Positions 8,867 through 16,450 of a stretch of DNA of 64,000 nucleotides are shown here, in pieces. A program made the position numbers and the translations under genes. Below the pieces are notes generated by a model. The model saw nothing but the letters and a program-made list of their open reading frames with translations, had not been told where the DNA came from and made no database searches. The stretch is from JAENVT01 sp039931555 (GTDB taxonomy: Bacteria > Actinomycetota > Acidimicrobiia > Acidimicrobiales > Ilumatobacteraceae): positions 26,475 through 90,474 of the forward strand of contig JBDTRP010000078.1 in NCBI GenBank assembly GCA_039931555.1, read 5' to 3'. How positions within the stretch are numbered: the stretch's first letter is position 1; each line of letters starts with the position of its first letter.

Positions 8867-9411
8867 GCGAACGGGCTGCGGGTCCACAGTTCGCCGGTGT
8901 CGGTGCTGGCCACCAGCTCCGGCTGGCCACCGAGCTCGACCACGTCGATCGGGCCGGGGAAGCCGCGCAGTTCGACCGGCTCGTGGGCGTTGGCGGTGAC
9001 GCCCCGCGGGAGACGTTCGATCTGCATCGTCGGCATCAATACCTCGAACGGGCCGGCCGCATCGCACAATCGGGCGGCCATGTTGACCGCCGAACCGATG
9101 TAGTCGTCGCCCTCGAACAGCAGGGCATGGCCGGTGGCCATCCCGACTCGCAGCGACAGCGGGGCACACACTTCCGCCGAACGGTGCTCGAGGTCGAGGG
9201 CGAAGGCCACGGCGTTGCTCTGCTCGATCGACACGACCATGCAGCCATCACCGAGCCACTTGGCGATGCGCACGCCGCGCTCGCTGGCGACCTCGCGGAC
9301 CAGTGATCGGAACGCGCTCAAGATCCGCCCCGCGGCGTCGTCGCCGAAGGCAGCGGTGTAGTTGGTGAAGCCGGACAGATCGACGAATGAGAAGGTGCGG
9401 GGAACGCGCAT
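8863..9411 (-). CDS. Class III adenylate/guanylate cyclase domain protein
   Basis: A free-standing 182-residue nucleotidyl cyclase catalytic domain, probably soluble. Seen: FVDLSGF with the first metal Asp near residue 11, KWLGDGCMV with the substrate-contacting Lys and second metal Asp, and DYIGSAVNMAARL with the transition-state Asn and Arg. No receiver, HAMP or membrane segment is present. The stop overlaps the start of the GH1-like protein by 4 nt, and xylA follows, so cyclic-nucleotide signalling may be linked to sugar supply. ATG at 9411 is chosen because the motif begins 10 residues later; the frame also extends to 9474, which would cross the divergent gene's start. Confidence 0.85.
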   Translation of the reverse strand: MRVPRTFSFVDLSGFTNYTAAFGDDAAGRILSAFRSLVREVASERGVRIAKWLGDGCMVVSIEQSNAVAFALDLEHRSAEVCAPLSLRVGMATGHALLFEGDDYIGSAVNMAARLCDAAGPFEVLMPTMQIERLPRGVTANAHEPVELRGFPGPIDVVELGGQPELVASTDTGELWTRSPFA

Positions 9412-9445
9412 GCAGTACCCCAGGGTAGCCCGGCCGATCTTTCGG

Positions 9446-9451
9446 TAAGGT
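9446..9451 (+). promoter_or_regulatory. Candidate -10 box of a leaderless promoter (TAAGGT)
   Basis: TAAGGT lies 6 nt before the ATG at 9458, with no Shine-Dalgarno between. It sits in the 46-nt gap between the divergent cyclase and VWA genes. Confidence 0.5.
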
Positions 9452-9457
9452 TCTCTC

Positions 9458-11476
9458 ATGGCAGCCCGCTTCACCTACTCCCGGTGGGACGGCACGCAGC
9501 GCGGCTTCGACCTCGATGCCGACACGTTGTTCGAGGAATTGACCGACGATCTGTTGTACCACGGCGACGTCAACTCGGCCCTGCGACGGATGATGCAGGA
9601 AGGCATGCTCGACCGCAACGGCGAGCGCCTGCAAGGCCTGCGCGAGTTGATGGAGAAACTGCGCCAGCAGCGCCAGGATCGCCTCGACCAGTTCGATCTC
9701 GGTGGCGTGTACAGCGAGATCGCCGACGAGCTCAACGACATCGTCGACGAAGAGCGTCATGCCATCGACAACGCCACCCAGTCGGCCGAGCGCAGCGGCG
9801 ACGATCGTCGGGCGCAGACCGCACGCGATGCAGCGGCCGACCGGAACTTCCGCCTCGACATGCTGCCCGACGATCTGGCCGGCAAGGTGCGCGAGCTGCA
9901 GGCGTACGACTTCGAGTCGGCCGAGGCCGCGCAGCGCTTCGAGCAACTGCTCGACAAGATCCGCCAGCAGCTGACTCAGCAGATGGTCGAGCAGATGTCG
10001 GGCGCGATGCAGGGCATGACGCCCGAAGACATGCAGCACATGAAAGACATGATCGCCGGGCTCAATGAGATGCTCGAGAAGCGCGAGCGTGGCGAAGACC
10101 CCGAGTTCGAGAAGTTCATGGAGGAGTTCGGCGACTTCTTCCCCGAGAATCCCGAGACGCTCGACGATTTGCTGGAGCAGATGGCCAAGCGCATGGCCGC
10201 GATGCAGGCGATGATGAACTCGATGTCGCCCGAGCAGCGGGCGCAGTTGCAGCAGCTCAGCGACCAGTTGCTCGAAGACATGGACCTGCGGTGGCAGATG
10301 AGCCAGCTCGGTCAGAACCTGCAGTCGATGTATCCACAGATGGGTTGGGGGCAGGGCTACCAGTTCGATGGCAGCGAGCCGATGGGCATGGGTCAGGCGA
10401 TGCAGACCATGCAAGAGCTCGGCGACCTCGACCAGTTGGAGAACCTGTTGCGCAACGCCACCAGCCCGGGTGCGCTGGCCGAGGCCGACATGGACAAGGT
10501 CCGCGACCTGATGGGCGACGACGCGGCGCGTTCACTGAAACGGCTTGCCGAACTGACCAAGATGTTGCAGGAGGCCGGCCTGATCGAGCAGAAGGAGGGC
10601 CGCCTCGAACTGACCCCAAAGGGCCTGCGCAAGATCGGGTCGAACGCATTGCGCGACCTGTTCGACAAGCTGGCCAAGGACAAGGTCGGCCAGCACCAGA
10701 TGGATCGCCTGGGGCAGGGTCACGAGCGCACCTACGAGACCAAGCTGTACGAGTACGGCGATCCGTTCAACCTCGATCTCCACAAGACCATCCGCAACGC
10801 ACTGCGCCGCAACGGCACCGGCACGCCCGTGCATCTGTCGCCCGACGACTTCGAGATCGAGAAGACCGAACACCTCACCAAGTCATCGACCGTGCTGATG
10901 CTCGACCTGTCACTGTCGATGCCGATGCGCGACAACTTCCTGCCCGCCAAGAAGGTCGCCATGGCGTTGCACTCGCTGATCACCTCGCAGTTCCCTCGTG
11001 ATTACATGGGGATCGTCGGGTTCAGCGAGACGGCGCGCATCCTCACCGCAGCGCAACTGCCGGAGGTGTCGTGGGACTTCGTCTACGGCACCAACATGCA
11101 GCACGGCTTCCTTTTGGCCAGGCAGCTTCTGGCGAAGCAGTCCGGCACAAAGCAGATCATCATGATCACCGACGGCGAGCCCACTGCGCACATCACCCCG
11201 GGGGGCGACGTGTTCTTCAACTATCCGCCGGTGCCCGAGACGATCGAGGCGACGCTGCGCGAGGTGGTGCGGTGCACCAAGGACAACATCCGCATCAACA
11301 CCTTCATGCTCGATGCCAACAGCTACCTCAAGTCGTTCATCGAGAAGCTCACATCGATCAACCGCGGCCGGGCTTTCTTCACCACGCCCGAAACGCTGGG
11401 CGACTACGTGCTCGTCGACTTCATCGAGCACAAGAAGTCACTGGCTCGCGGCAGGGGCGCTCGCCGCGCCGGCTGA
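9458..11476 (+). CDS. VWA-domain protein, partner of the ChlI-like ATPase
   Basis: A 672-residue protein with a long helical, Met/Gln/Asp/Glu-rich N-terminal two thirds and a C-terminal von Willebrand factor A domain. The VWA metal site (MIDAS) is seen as DLSLSMPM near residue 483, followed by GFSETA and MITDGEPTAH. Proteins of this build work with BchI/MoxR-like ATPases; the matching ATPase is at 5134. Here the two are separated by a three-gene operon on the other strand, so they are not in one operon. Cytoplasmic; no signal or membrane segment. The client of this pair is unknown. Confidence 0.85.
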   Translation: MAARFTYSRWDGTQRGFDLDADTLFEELTDDLLYHGDVNSALRRMMQEGMLDRNGERLQGLRELMEKLRQQRQDRLDQFDLGGVYSEIADELNDIVDEERHAIDNATQSAERSGDDRRAQTARDAAADRNFRLDMLPDDLAGKVRELQAYDFESAEAAQRFEQLLDKIRQQLTQQMVEQMSGAMQGMTPEDMQHMKDMIAGLNEMLEKRERGEDPEFEKFMEEFGDFFPENPETLDDLLEQMAKRMAAMQAMMNSMSPEQRAQLQQLSDQLLEDMDLRWQMSQLGQNLQSMYPQMGWGQGYQFDGSEPMGMGQAMQTMQELGDLDQLENLLRNATSPGALAEADMDKVRDLMGDDAARSLKRLAELTKMLQEAGLIEQKEGRLELTPKGLRKIGSNALRDLFDKLAKDKVGQHQMDRLGQGHERTYETKLYEYGDPFNLDLHKTIRNALRRNGTGTPVHLSPDDFEIEKTEHLTKSSTVLMLDLSLSMPMRDNFLPAKKVAMALHSLITSQFPRDYMGIVGFSETARILTAAQLPEVSWDFVYGTNMQHGFLLARQLLAKQSGTKQIIMITDGEPTAHITPGGDVFFNYPPVPETIEATLREVVRCTKDNIRINTFMLDANSYLKSFIEKLTSINRGRAFFTTPETLGDYVLVDFIEHKKSLARGRGARRAG

Positions 11477-11504
11477 ACCGGAGATTGTTCTGACGTCGTC
11501 GCCT

Positions 11505-11553
11505 GAACTTTGTCGCTGGGAGGTTGCTGAGCGACCTGGGAGCGACAAAGGTT
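11505..11553. repeat. Intergenic palindrome family B, copy 1
   Basis: A nested inverted repeat: TTGTCGCT, GGG, AGGTTGCT, then a one-base centre and AGCGACCT, GGG, AGCGACAA. The two arms pair on both sides of a symmetrical GGG/GGG internal loop. It is the reverse complement, with one base change, of copy 2 at 41003-41051. It follows the VWA gene stop by 28 nt. The rest of the gap up to 11703 shows no gene. Confidence 0.75.
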
Positions 11554-11703
11554 TGAATAGATCTGAGCGCCGGACACGGTCCGTGCACTAATAACCGCCC
11601 GGAGAGGTCCTATTGATACCGCCGAGGGGTACAAGGTCTCTGTTCTTCGACCCTGAGCGCGGGTTTGATGACTACAGGTGGCTAACGGGTGAAAAGGGTG
11701 CAC

Positions 11704-12585
11704 ATGTCGATGCAGAGCAACGCAAGCGGAGTTGCGAACAGCACATCAGGGACCTCTCTTGGGTCGGCCAGCAAGACGTCGAGGGGTGCAGTGCCTGCCA
11801 CTTTTGGCGAACGGCGGCGGATGCCGGCGACGCAGTCGCCTCGACACCCCGACTTCGTCACGGTCGTGCTCGAGCCGCTGGCCGATCGCCGCAAGGCCGG
11901 CGAGCGAGGCGAGCAGCTGTCGATCGAGCTGTACAACCGGTTGCACACCTGGGCCGTCGCGTTTGCCGGAGCCCAGAGCGCTCGGCTTCCCGCCCATGCT
12001 GATCGCAACGAGGTGCTGTCCCAAGTGTTGCGCCTCACGTGGGATGCCTGCAGCCGGATCGATTGGGACCGGTACGAGGCATGGCCGGCGTTCCTCGAGA
12101 GCAAGGTCAGCCGGGCGCGCATCGAAGCTGCCCGGTCCGACGACTGGTTGAGCCGGCGCGAACGCGTTCGTCGTCGGCATTTCCAAGGCGAGATCGCCCG
12201 GCGCGAGCAGATCGAGCAGAGGACGTTGACACCGGGTGAGCGACAGGCGGTCGCCGGAGCGGTGGCGCCCGACTCGACGCGGGTCGGGTGGGCAAAGGCC
12301 GTGCTCGAGTCGCGGCACCCTTCGACGGTTGCCGATGTGCCCGATGTTGTCGATGCAACCACCGTCGAGGACGAGGTCGAGGGCCATGAGATGCAGCGCA
12401 TACGTGTCGGCTGCCTCAACGAGTGGTTGGCGATCGTGAAGGACCGCAATGAGAAACTGGCCGCTGACTTGGCAACATGGCTGGCCGTGAACGACTTCGG
12501 CGATGGTGAGTTGCCGGCACGCCTGGCCCATCGTGTGGAGCGGTACACGCCACTGCTGCTGGCCATGCTGGGCGATGCCGCGTGA
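11704..12585 (+). CDS. Sigma-70 region 2/3-like protein (FliA/WhiG type) without clear region 4
   Basis: A 293-residue protein with no full-length family match I can name. Residues about 70-160 follow the sigma-28 class pattern: a helix ending in SARLPAHADRNEVLSQ, then LTWDACSRIDWDRYEAWPAF, KVSRARIEAAR and the region-3-like DDWLSRRERVRRR. Aromatic and basic spacing matches region 2.3/2.4 to 3.0 of FliA. The C-terminal 120 residues are helical and acidic with no recognisable region 4 HTH. ATG at 11704 has AAAAGGG upstream at good spacing; a GTG at 11689 is also in frame. The stop overlaps the next gene's GTG (GTGA), and that next gene carries an HTH. A split sigma factor is an inference. Confidence 0.55.
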   Translation: MSMQSNASGVANSTSGTSLGSASKTSRGAVPATFGERRRMPATQSPRHPDFVTVVLEPLADRRKAGERGEQLSIELYNRLHTWAVAFAGAQSARLPAHADRNEVLSQVLRLTWDACSRIDWDRYEAWPAFLESKVSRARIEAARSDDWLSRRERVRRRHFQGEIARREQIEQRTLTPGERQAVAGAVAPDSTRVGWAKAVLESRHPSTVADVPDVVDATTVEDEVEGHEMQRIRVGCLNEWLAIVKDRNEKLAADLATWLAVNDFGDGELPARLAHRVERYTPLLLAMLGDAA

Positions 12586-13025
12586 TCGCCGCGATCAACA
12601 CCGTCACGCTCTGCGTGTCGTGTGGCGCCCGGCTGGCACGCGACCATGGCGGGACGATCTGTTCTCCGTGTCGCCGCACCCAGATCGAGAGCGCCGCCCA
12701 CTGCGGCTCGGTCGTTGCCAAGCAGCAGTCGCGGATCCAGGCCGTCTTCGACGCCACCGGGCTGTACGGCGTTGCCGACCAGTTCGATTGTGAGCCGACG
12801 GCCGCGCTCGATCTGATGTTCAACGCCCACCTCGTACCGTTCGTGTCCGCGCAGCGACACGATCTGCTGCGACGCCTCGTTGCGTTGCGGGACCTGTCGC
12901 ACGTCGATGCTGCCGAGGCTCTCAACATCAGTCGTTGGACCGTTGCGACGTACCGCAGCCAGCTCGGCATCGATCGCCATTCGTCGTCGTGCGCTCGGCG
13001 CATCAGACCGGTGAGGTCGCAGTGA
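12582..13025 (+). CDS. Zinc-ribbon plus helix-turn-helix protein
   Basis: A 147-residue protein. Residues 11-30 carry CVSCGARL and CSPCR, a CxxC pair of the kind that binds zinc. Residues about 105-132 (LSHVDAAEALNISRWTVATY) form a helix-turn-helix close in pattern to sigma region 4 or LuxR-type DNA-binding helices. The C-terminus is basic. It overlaps the sigma-like gene by 4 nt upstream and the next gene by one base (TGATG), so all three are probably made together. It could supply the missing -35-recognising domain of the upstream protein, or be an independent regulator. Not a family I can name. Confidence 0.6.
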   Translation: MIAAINTVTLCVSCGARLARDHGGTICSPCRRTQIESAAHCGSVVAKQQSRIQAVFDATGLYGVADQFDCEPTAALDLMFNAHLVPFVSAQRHDLLRRLVALRDLSHVDAAEALNISRWTVATYRSQLGIDRHSSSCARRIRPVRSQ

Positions 13026-13282
13026 TGGGTCGCCGCAGCCGTGCCCTCCGAAAGGCGCTCGTCGATCATGTCGCCGACATCGATGATGTCGAATTCGCCG
13101 AGCTGCTCGACCCGATCGACCCTGAGCCAGAGCAGATCGAGGTCATCGACGTGCCCGTCGACGAGGTCATCGACGAGCCTGTCGAGGAGGCGCTGCCGGT
13201 CGCGTCGAGATTCGCCGACGCCGGCATCGACGACGATCGCCTCCCAGTGCGCCCCGTCAAGTACCGCTCACGGCGGCACTGA
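13025..13282 (+). CDS. Small acidic protein of unknown function
   Basis: An 85-residue protein starting MGRRSRALRK, then a strongly acidic middle with repeated E/D-V-I-D-P/V patterns, and a short basic tail. No signal peptide, membrane segment or cysteines. The ATG overlaps the stop of the HTH gene (TGATG), which is the main support for it being real, together with similar codon use. Its charge would suit a protein that contacts a DNA- or RNA-polymerase-binding partner, but that is speculation. It converges on the next gene with only 3 nt between stops. Confidence 0.5.
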   Translation: MGRRSRALRKALVDHVADIDDVEFAELLDPIDPEPEQIEVIDVPVDEVIDEPVEEALPVASRFADAGIDDDRLPVRPVKYRSRRH

Positions 13283-13285
13283 GAT

Positions 13286-14050
13286 TCAGGAGGCCAAGGC
13301 CGGCCAGCGTGAAGGGTCCGACGCGCGCACCGCCGCCACGGGGCGGTCGCCCGATCCGTCGCACGCCTCGTGGACCTGCAGCAGCGCTTCGAGCACGACC
13401 GTGCCCGTGGCGAGGATCTCCGCGCTGGAATGAACGGCCGAGAGACCGGTCACATCGGCGCGGATGCCGCCGGCATCGAGCGCGGCAACCGCAAGCAGCG
13501 AGCGAGCGAGAACGGGATCATCGAGAGCGGCTCCGAAGGCGGGCAGCATCTCCTCGATCCATGTGCGTGTGCAGTAGGCCATGCCGTACTCGTGACGGAG
13601 CTCGCCGAGCACCTCGCTGATCTGCCCGGTCAACGACGGGAGATCGACAACCACTGGGCGTCCTTGCACTTTCTGCAATGGCACGACCGCGGCGACGGGC
13701 TCGACCGCGGCGACGGGCTCGACCGTGGCGACGGGCTCGACTCGCCGTGCCGCGGACGACCGACGCCGGCTCACGACGCCCGTCAGCACCAGCGCGCCAC
13801 CGAGGGCGGCGATCGCAACCTCCGACATCGACGGCAGATCGATGAGCTTGACGAACGCCGAGCCGACCGAGACCAGGATCCCGCCGAGTCCGGCAGCGAC
13901 TACGAGCTCACCTCGGAGTGCTCTGGGCTCGGGCACGCGTGACGACGTGTCCGGTGGCTGCGGTGAATTGCCGCTGGCATCGAGCACGACTCGGGCCGCC
14001 GGATCCGGCGCCGGCCAACTTCGGACTCTGGGTTGCACTTTGTGCTTCAT
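13286..14050 (-). CDS. Unknown protein with two membrane segments, end of the pilus operon
   Basis: A 254-residue protein that I do not recognise. Seen: a Pro-rich N-terminus, two hydrophobic segments (about residues 48-68 and 77-95), a linker with a threefold repeat of VEPVA(A/T), then a soluble C-terminal half of alternating helices with LPSLTGQISEVLGELRHEYG. It starts 13 nt after pilC on the same strand, so it is probably co-transcribed with the type IV pilus genes and may be an accessory inner-membrane component. The 18-bp tandem repeat in its linker could vary in copy number. Confidence 0.6.
   Translation of the reverse strand: MKHKVQPRVRSWPAPDPAARVVLDASGNSPQPPDTSSRVPEPRALRGELVVAAGLGGILVSVGSAFVKLIDLPSMSEVAIAALGGALVLTGVVSRRRSSAARRVEPVATVEPVAAVEPVAAVVPLQKVQGRPVVVDLPSLTGQISEVLGELRHEYGMAYCTRTWIEEMLPAFGAALDDPVLARSLLAVAALDAGGIRADVTGLSAVHSSAEILATGTVVLEALLQVHEACDGSGDRPVAAVRASDPSRWPALAS
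13685..13738. repeat. 18-bp tandem repeat, three copies
   Basis: Three head-to-tail copies of an 18-bp unit (first bases GACCGCGGCGACG), with one base change in the third. In the minus-strand gene they encode the VEPVAA repeats of the linker. Confidence 0.85.
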
Positions 14051-14063
14051 GGGTGGGCTCCGC

Positions 14064-15284
14064 TCATTTCACGAGATTGATGATCTGGAACATCGGTAGG
14101 TACAGGGCCACGACCATGCCGCCGACGGTCACGCCCATCACGACCATCAGCAACGGTTCGATCAGCGACGTCAGCGAATCGACTGTTGCCGAGACCTCGG
14201 CGTCGTAGAACTCCCCGATCTTGTCGAGCATCTCGTCGAGGGCGCCGGTCTCTTCGCCCACGGCCATCATCTGCACGACCATCTGGGGGAAGACGGGGTA
14301 GTCCATCAACGCGGCTGACACCGATTCGCCCACGCGCACGCGTTCGCGAGCCTCCTTGATCGCTGCGGCGACCACGGCGTTGCCGGCGGTGTCGGCGACG
14401 ATGTCGAGTGCTTCCATGATGGAGACGCCCGAGCGTGCAAGCGCCGAGAGTGTCTGGCAGAAGCGGGCGATTGCCGTCTTCTGCACGATCTGGCCGGCAA
14501 TCGGCATCCGCAACTTGAAGCGGTCGAACGCCAACCGGCCGGCCGGTGTCGCCTTCCAACGCTTCAACCCGACCACGCTGCCGACGCTGACGATCGCGAT
14601 GGCCCACCAGTACGTGGTGAGCAGATCCGACACCCCGATCAGCATTCGCGTCGGCAATGGCAGCACGCCCCCGAGGTCGTTGTACATCGCCTCGAACATG
14701 GGCACGATGAACAGCAGCATCGCCGAGACGATCACCACGATGATGCCGCCCACGGCGATCGGGTACGACATCGCCGACTTCACCCGCCGGCGCAGCTCGA
14801 GCTGCTTCTCGAGCATCGTCGCCAGTTGCAGCAGCACCATGTCGAGCATCCCGCCGACCTCGCCGGAGCGCACCATGGCGATGTACACGGTCGGGAAGAC
14901 CTTGGGGTGCTTCGAGACTGCTTGCGAGAACGACAGCCCGCGCTCGATGTCACCACGCATCTCGGTGATCACTTCGGCGAGCGCTTTCGATTCGGTCTGG
15001 TCGGCCAGGATGGTCAGCGCTCGAATCAGGGTGAGGCCGGCGGCGACCATCGTCGCCAACTGCCGCGAGAAGATCACGATCGCGTGCAGGTTGATCTTGC
15101 CCTTGGCGCCCCGCGCGTTGACATCGGCGGTCAGCTTCGATTTGCCTCGGGCGACAACTGATACGGGCACATAGCCGAGCTCGCGAAGCTTGGCGACCAC
15201 GAGCTGTTCGCTCTGGCCCTCGATGCTGCCCTTGTGCACCGTGCCGACCTTGTCGCGCACCTTGTAGGCGAAGGTCGTGCTCAT
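14064..15284 (-). CDS. pilC: Type IV pilus inner-membrane platform protein PilC
   Basis: A 406-residue member of the GspF/PilC family, the platform that couples the assembly ATPases to pilin extraction in the cytoplasmic membrane. Seen: the short N-terminal FAYKVRDKVGTVHKGSIEG, two related GspF domains (about residues 70-190 and 275-395), each with the conserved pattern FSQAVSKHPKVF or SAALMDYPVFPQMVVQM and GE.G.LD.ML, and three hydrophobic segments. Its ATG overlaps the pilT stop by 4 nt (ATGA). The downstream unknown membrane protein follows at 13 nt. Confidence 0.95.
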   Translation of the reverse strand: MSTTFAYKVRDKVGTVHKGSIEGQSEQLVVAKLRELGYVPVSVVARGKSKLTADVNARGAKGKINLHAIVIFSRQLATMVAAGLTLIRALTILADQTESKALAEVITEMRGDIERGLSFSQAVSKHPKVFPTVYIAMVRSGEVGGMLDMVLLQLATMLEKQLELRRRVKSAMSYPIAVGGIIVVIVSAMLLFIVPMFEAMYNDLGGVLPLPTRMLIGVSDLLTTYWWAIAIVSVGSVVGLKRWKATPAGRLAFDRFKLRMPIAGQIVQKTAIARFCQTLSALARSGVSIMEALDIVADTAGNAVVAAAIKEARERVRVGESVSAALMDYPVFPQMVVQMMAVGEETGALDEMLDKIGEFYDAEVSATVDSLTSLIEPLLMVVMGVTVGGMVVALYLPMFQIINLVK

Positions 15285-16450
15285 CGCCCACCGGCCTCGG
15301 TCGACTTCATGCCCAGGAGGCTGCGCAGGTCGTCGGTGCTCGCTGCACGTTCCATCGCGGCGTCGAGGGTGATGCGATGTGATCGCACGAGCTCGGCGAG
15401 GTTCTGGTCCATCGTCACCATGCCGTACTTCGCCCCGGCCTGCATCTGGCTGGCCAGTTGATAGCCCTTGCGTTCACGGATCAGGTTGCGCACCGCGGGG
15501 GTGGCGATGAGGATCTCCGCGGCTGCGACGCGGCCTCGGCCGTCCGCGGTCGGGAGGAGTTGCTGCGTGACGACTGCCTGCAGCGTCGTCGCCAACATCA
15601 CCCGTATCTGGCCCTGCTGATCCGGCGGGAACACGTCGACGATGCGGTCGACTGTCTGCGGTGCCGACTGCGTGTGCAGTGTGGCGAACACGAGGTGGCC
15701 GGTCTCGGCGGCGGTCAGCGCCATGTGGATCGTCTCCAGATCGCGCATCTCGCCGACCAGGATCACATCTGGGTCCTCACGCAGCGCCCGCTTCAATGCG
15801 GATGCGAAGCTGTTGGTGTCCTCGCCGACTTCGCGTTGGTTGACGATCGCCATCTTGTGGTCGTAGAGGAACTCGATCGGGTCCTCGCACGACAGGATGT
15901 GCACGGGCTTGGTGCGGTTGATGATGTCGAGCAGCGAGGCGAGCGTCGTCGACTTCCCGGACCCGGTCGGGCCGGTCACCAGCACCAAGCCGCGTGGCAA
16001 GTCGGCGAACGTGCGAATCACGGCCGGAAGGTGCAGTGAGTCGAAGTCGGGGATGTCGAAGGGGATCGTGCGCAGCACGGCTCCGACAGCGCCGCGCTGG
16101 CGGAACACGTTCATCCTGAACCGGCTCTTGCCCGGAATCGAGTAGCTGGTGTCGAGCTCCAGCTCGTGGTTGAACGACTCGATCTTGTGCTCATCGAGGA
16201 TGGCGAACACCAGGCGCTCGATCATTGCGCCGTGCAGGACGCTGTACCCCTCGAGCGGCCGCAGCACGCCGTTGACGCGCACCGTGGGGGGCGCGCCTGC
16301 CGCCAGGTGCAGGTCGGATCCCTTGAGCACCAAGCACTGTTCGAGCAGCTCGTCGATGTTGTGAGGGATCCTCGGCGTGAACGCGGCCGGCGGTGCGAGT
16401 GCCGGCGCGGACAACGTGGCGACGGCGCCATTCTGATCAGGCAACAACAC
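15281..16450 (-). CDS. pilT: Type IV pilus retraction ATPase PilT
   Basis: A 389-residue secretion ATPase that depolymerises pili, giving twitching motility or DNA uptake. Seen: an N-terminal GSDLHLAAGAPPTVRVNG domain, Walker A GPTGSGKST near residue 160, the Asp box, Walker B DVILVGEMRD, the His box ETGHLVFATLHTQSA, and the C-terminal AIRNLIRE-like AVRNLIRE, which is typical of PilT rather than PilB. It starts 14 nt inside the end of pilB and overlaps pilC, so pilB, pilT and pilC form one tight operon. Confidence 0.95.
   Translation of the reverse strand: MLLPDQNGAVATLSAPALAPPAAFTPRIPHNIDELLEQCLVLKGSDLHLAAGAPPTVRVNGVLRPLEGYSVLHGAMIERLVFAILDEHKIESFNHELELDTSYSIPGKSRFRMNVFRQRGAVGAVLRTIPFDIPDFDSLHLPAVIRTFADLPRGLVLVTGPTGSGKSTTLASLLDIINRTKPVHILSCEDPIEFLYDHKMAIVNQREVGEDTNSFASALKRALREDPDVILVGEMRDLETIHMALTAAETGHLVFATLHTQSAPQTVDRIVDVFPPDQQGQIRVMLATTLQAVVTQQLLPTADGRGRVAAAEILIATPAVRNLIRERKGYQLASQMQAGAKYGMVTMDQNLAELVRSHRITLDAAMERAASTDDLRSLLGMKSTEAGGR

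Noticed and set aside
11554..11703. Possible small RNA or riboswitch in the gap before the sigma-like gene
   Set aside because: No conserved fold or clear stem beyond family B could be made out by eye.
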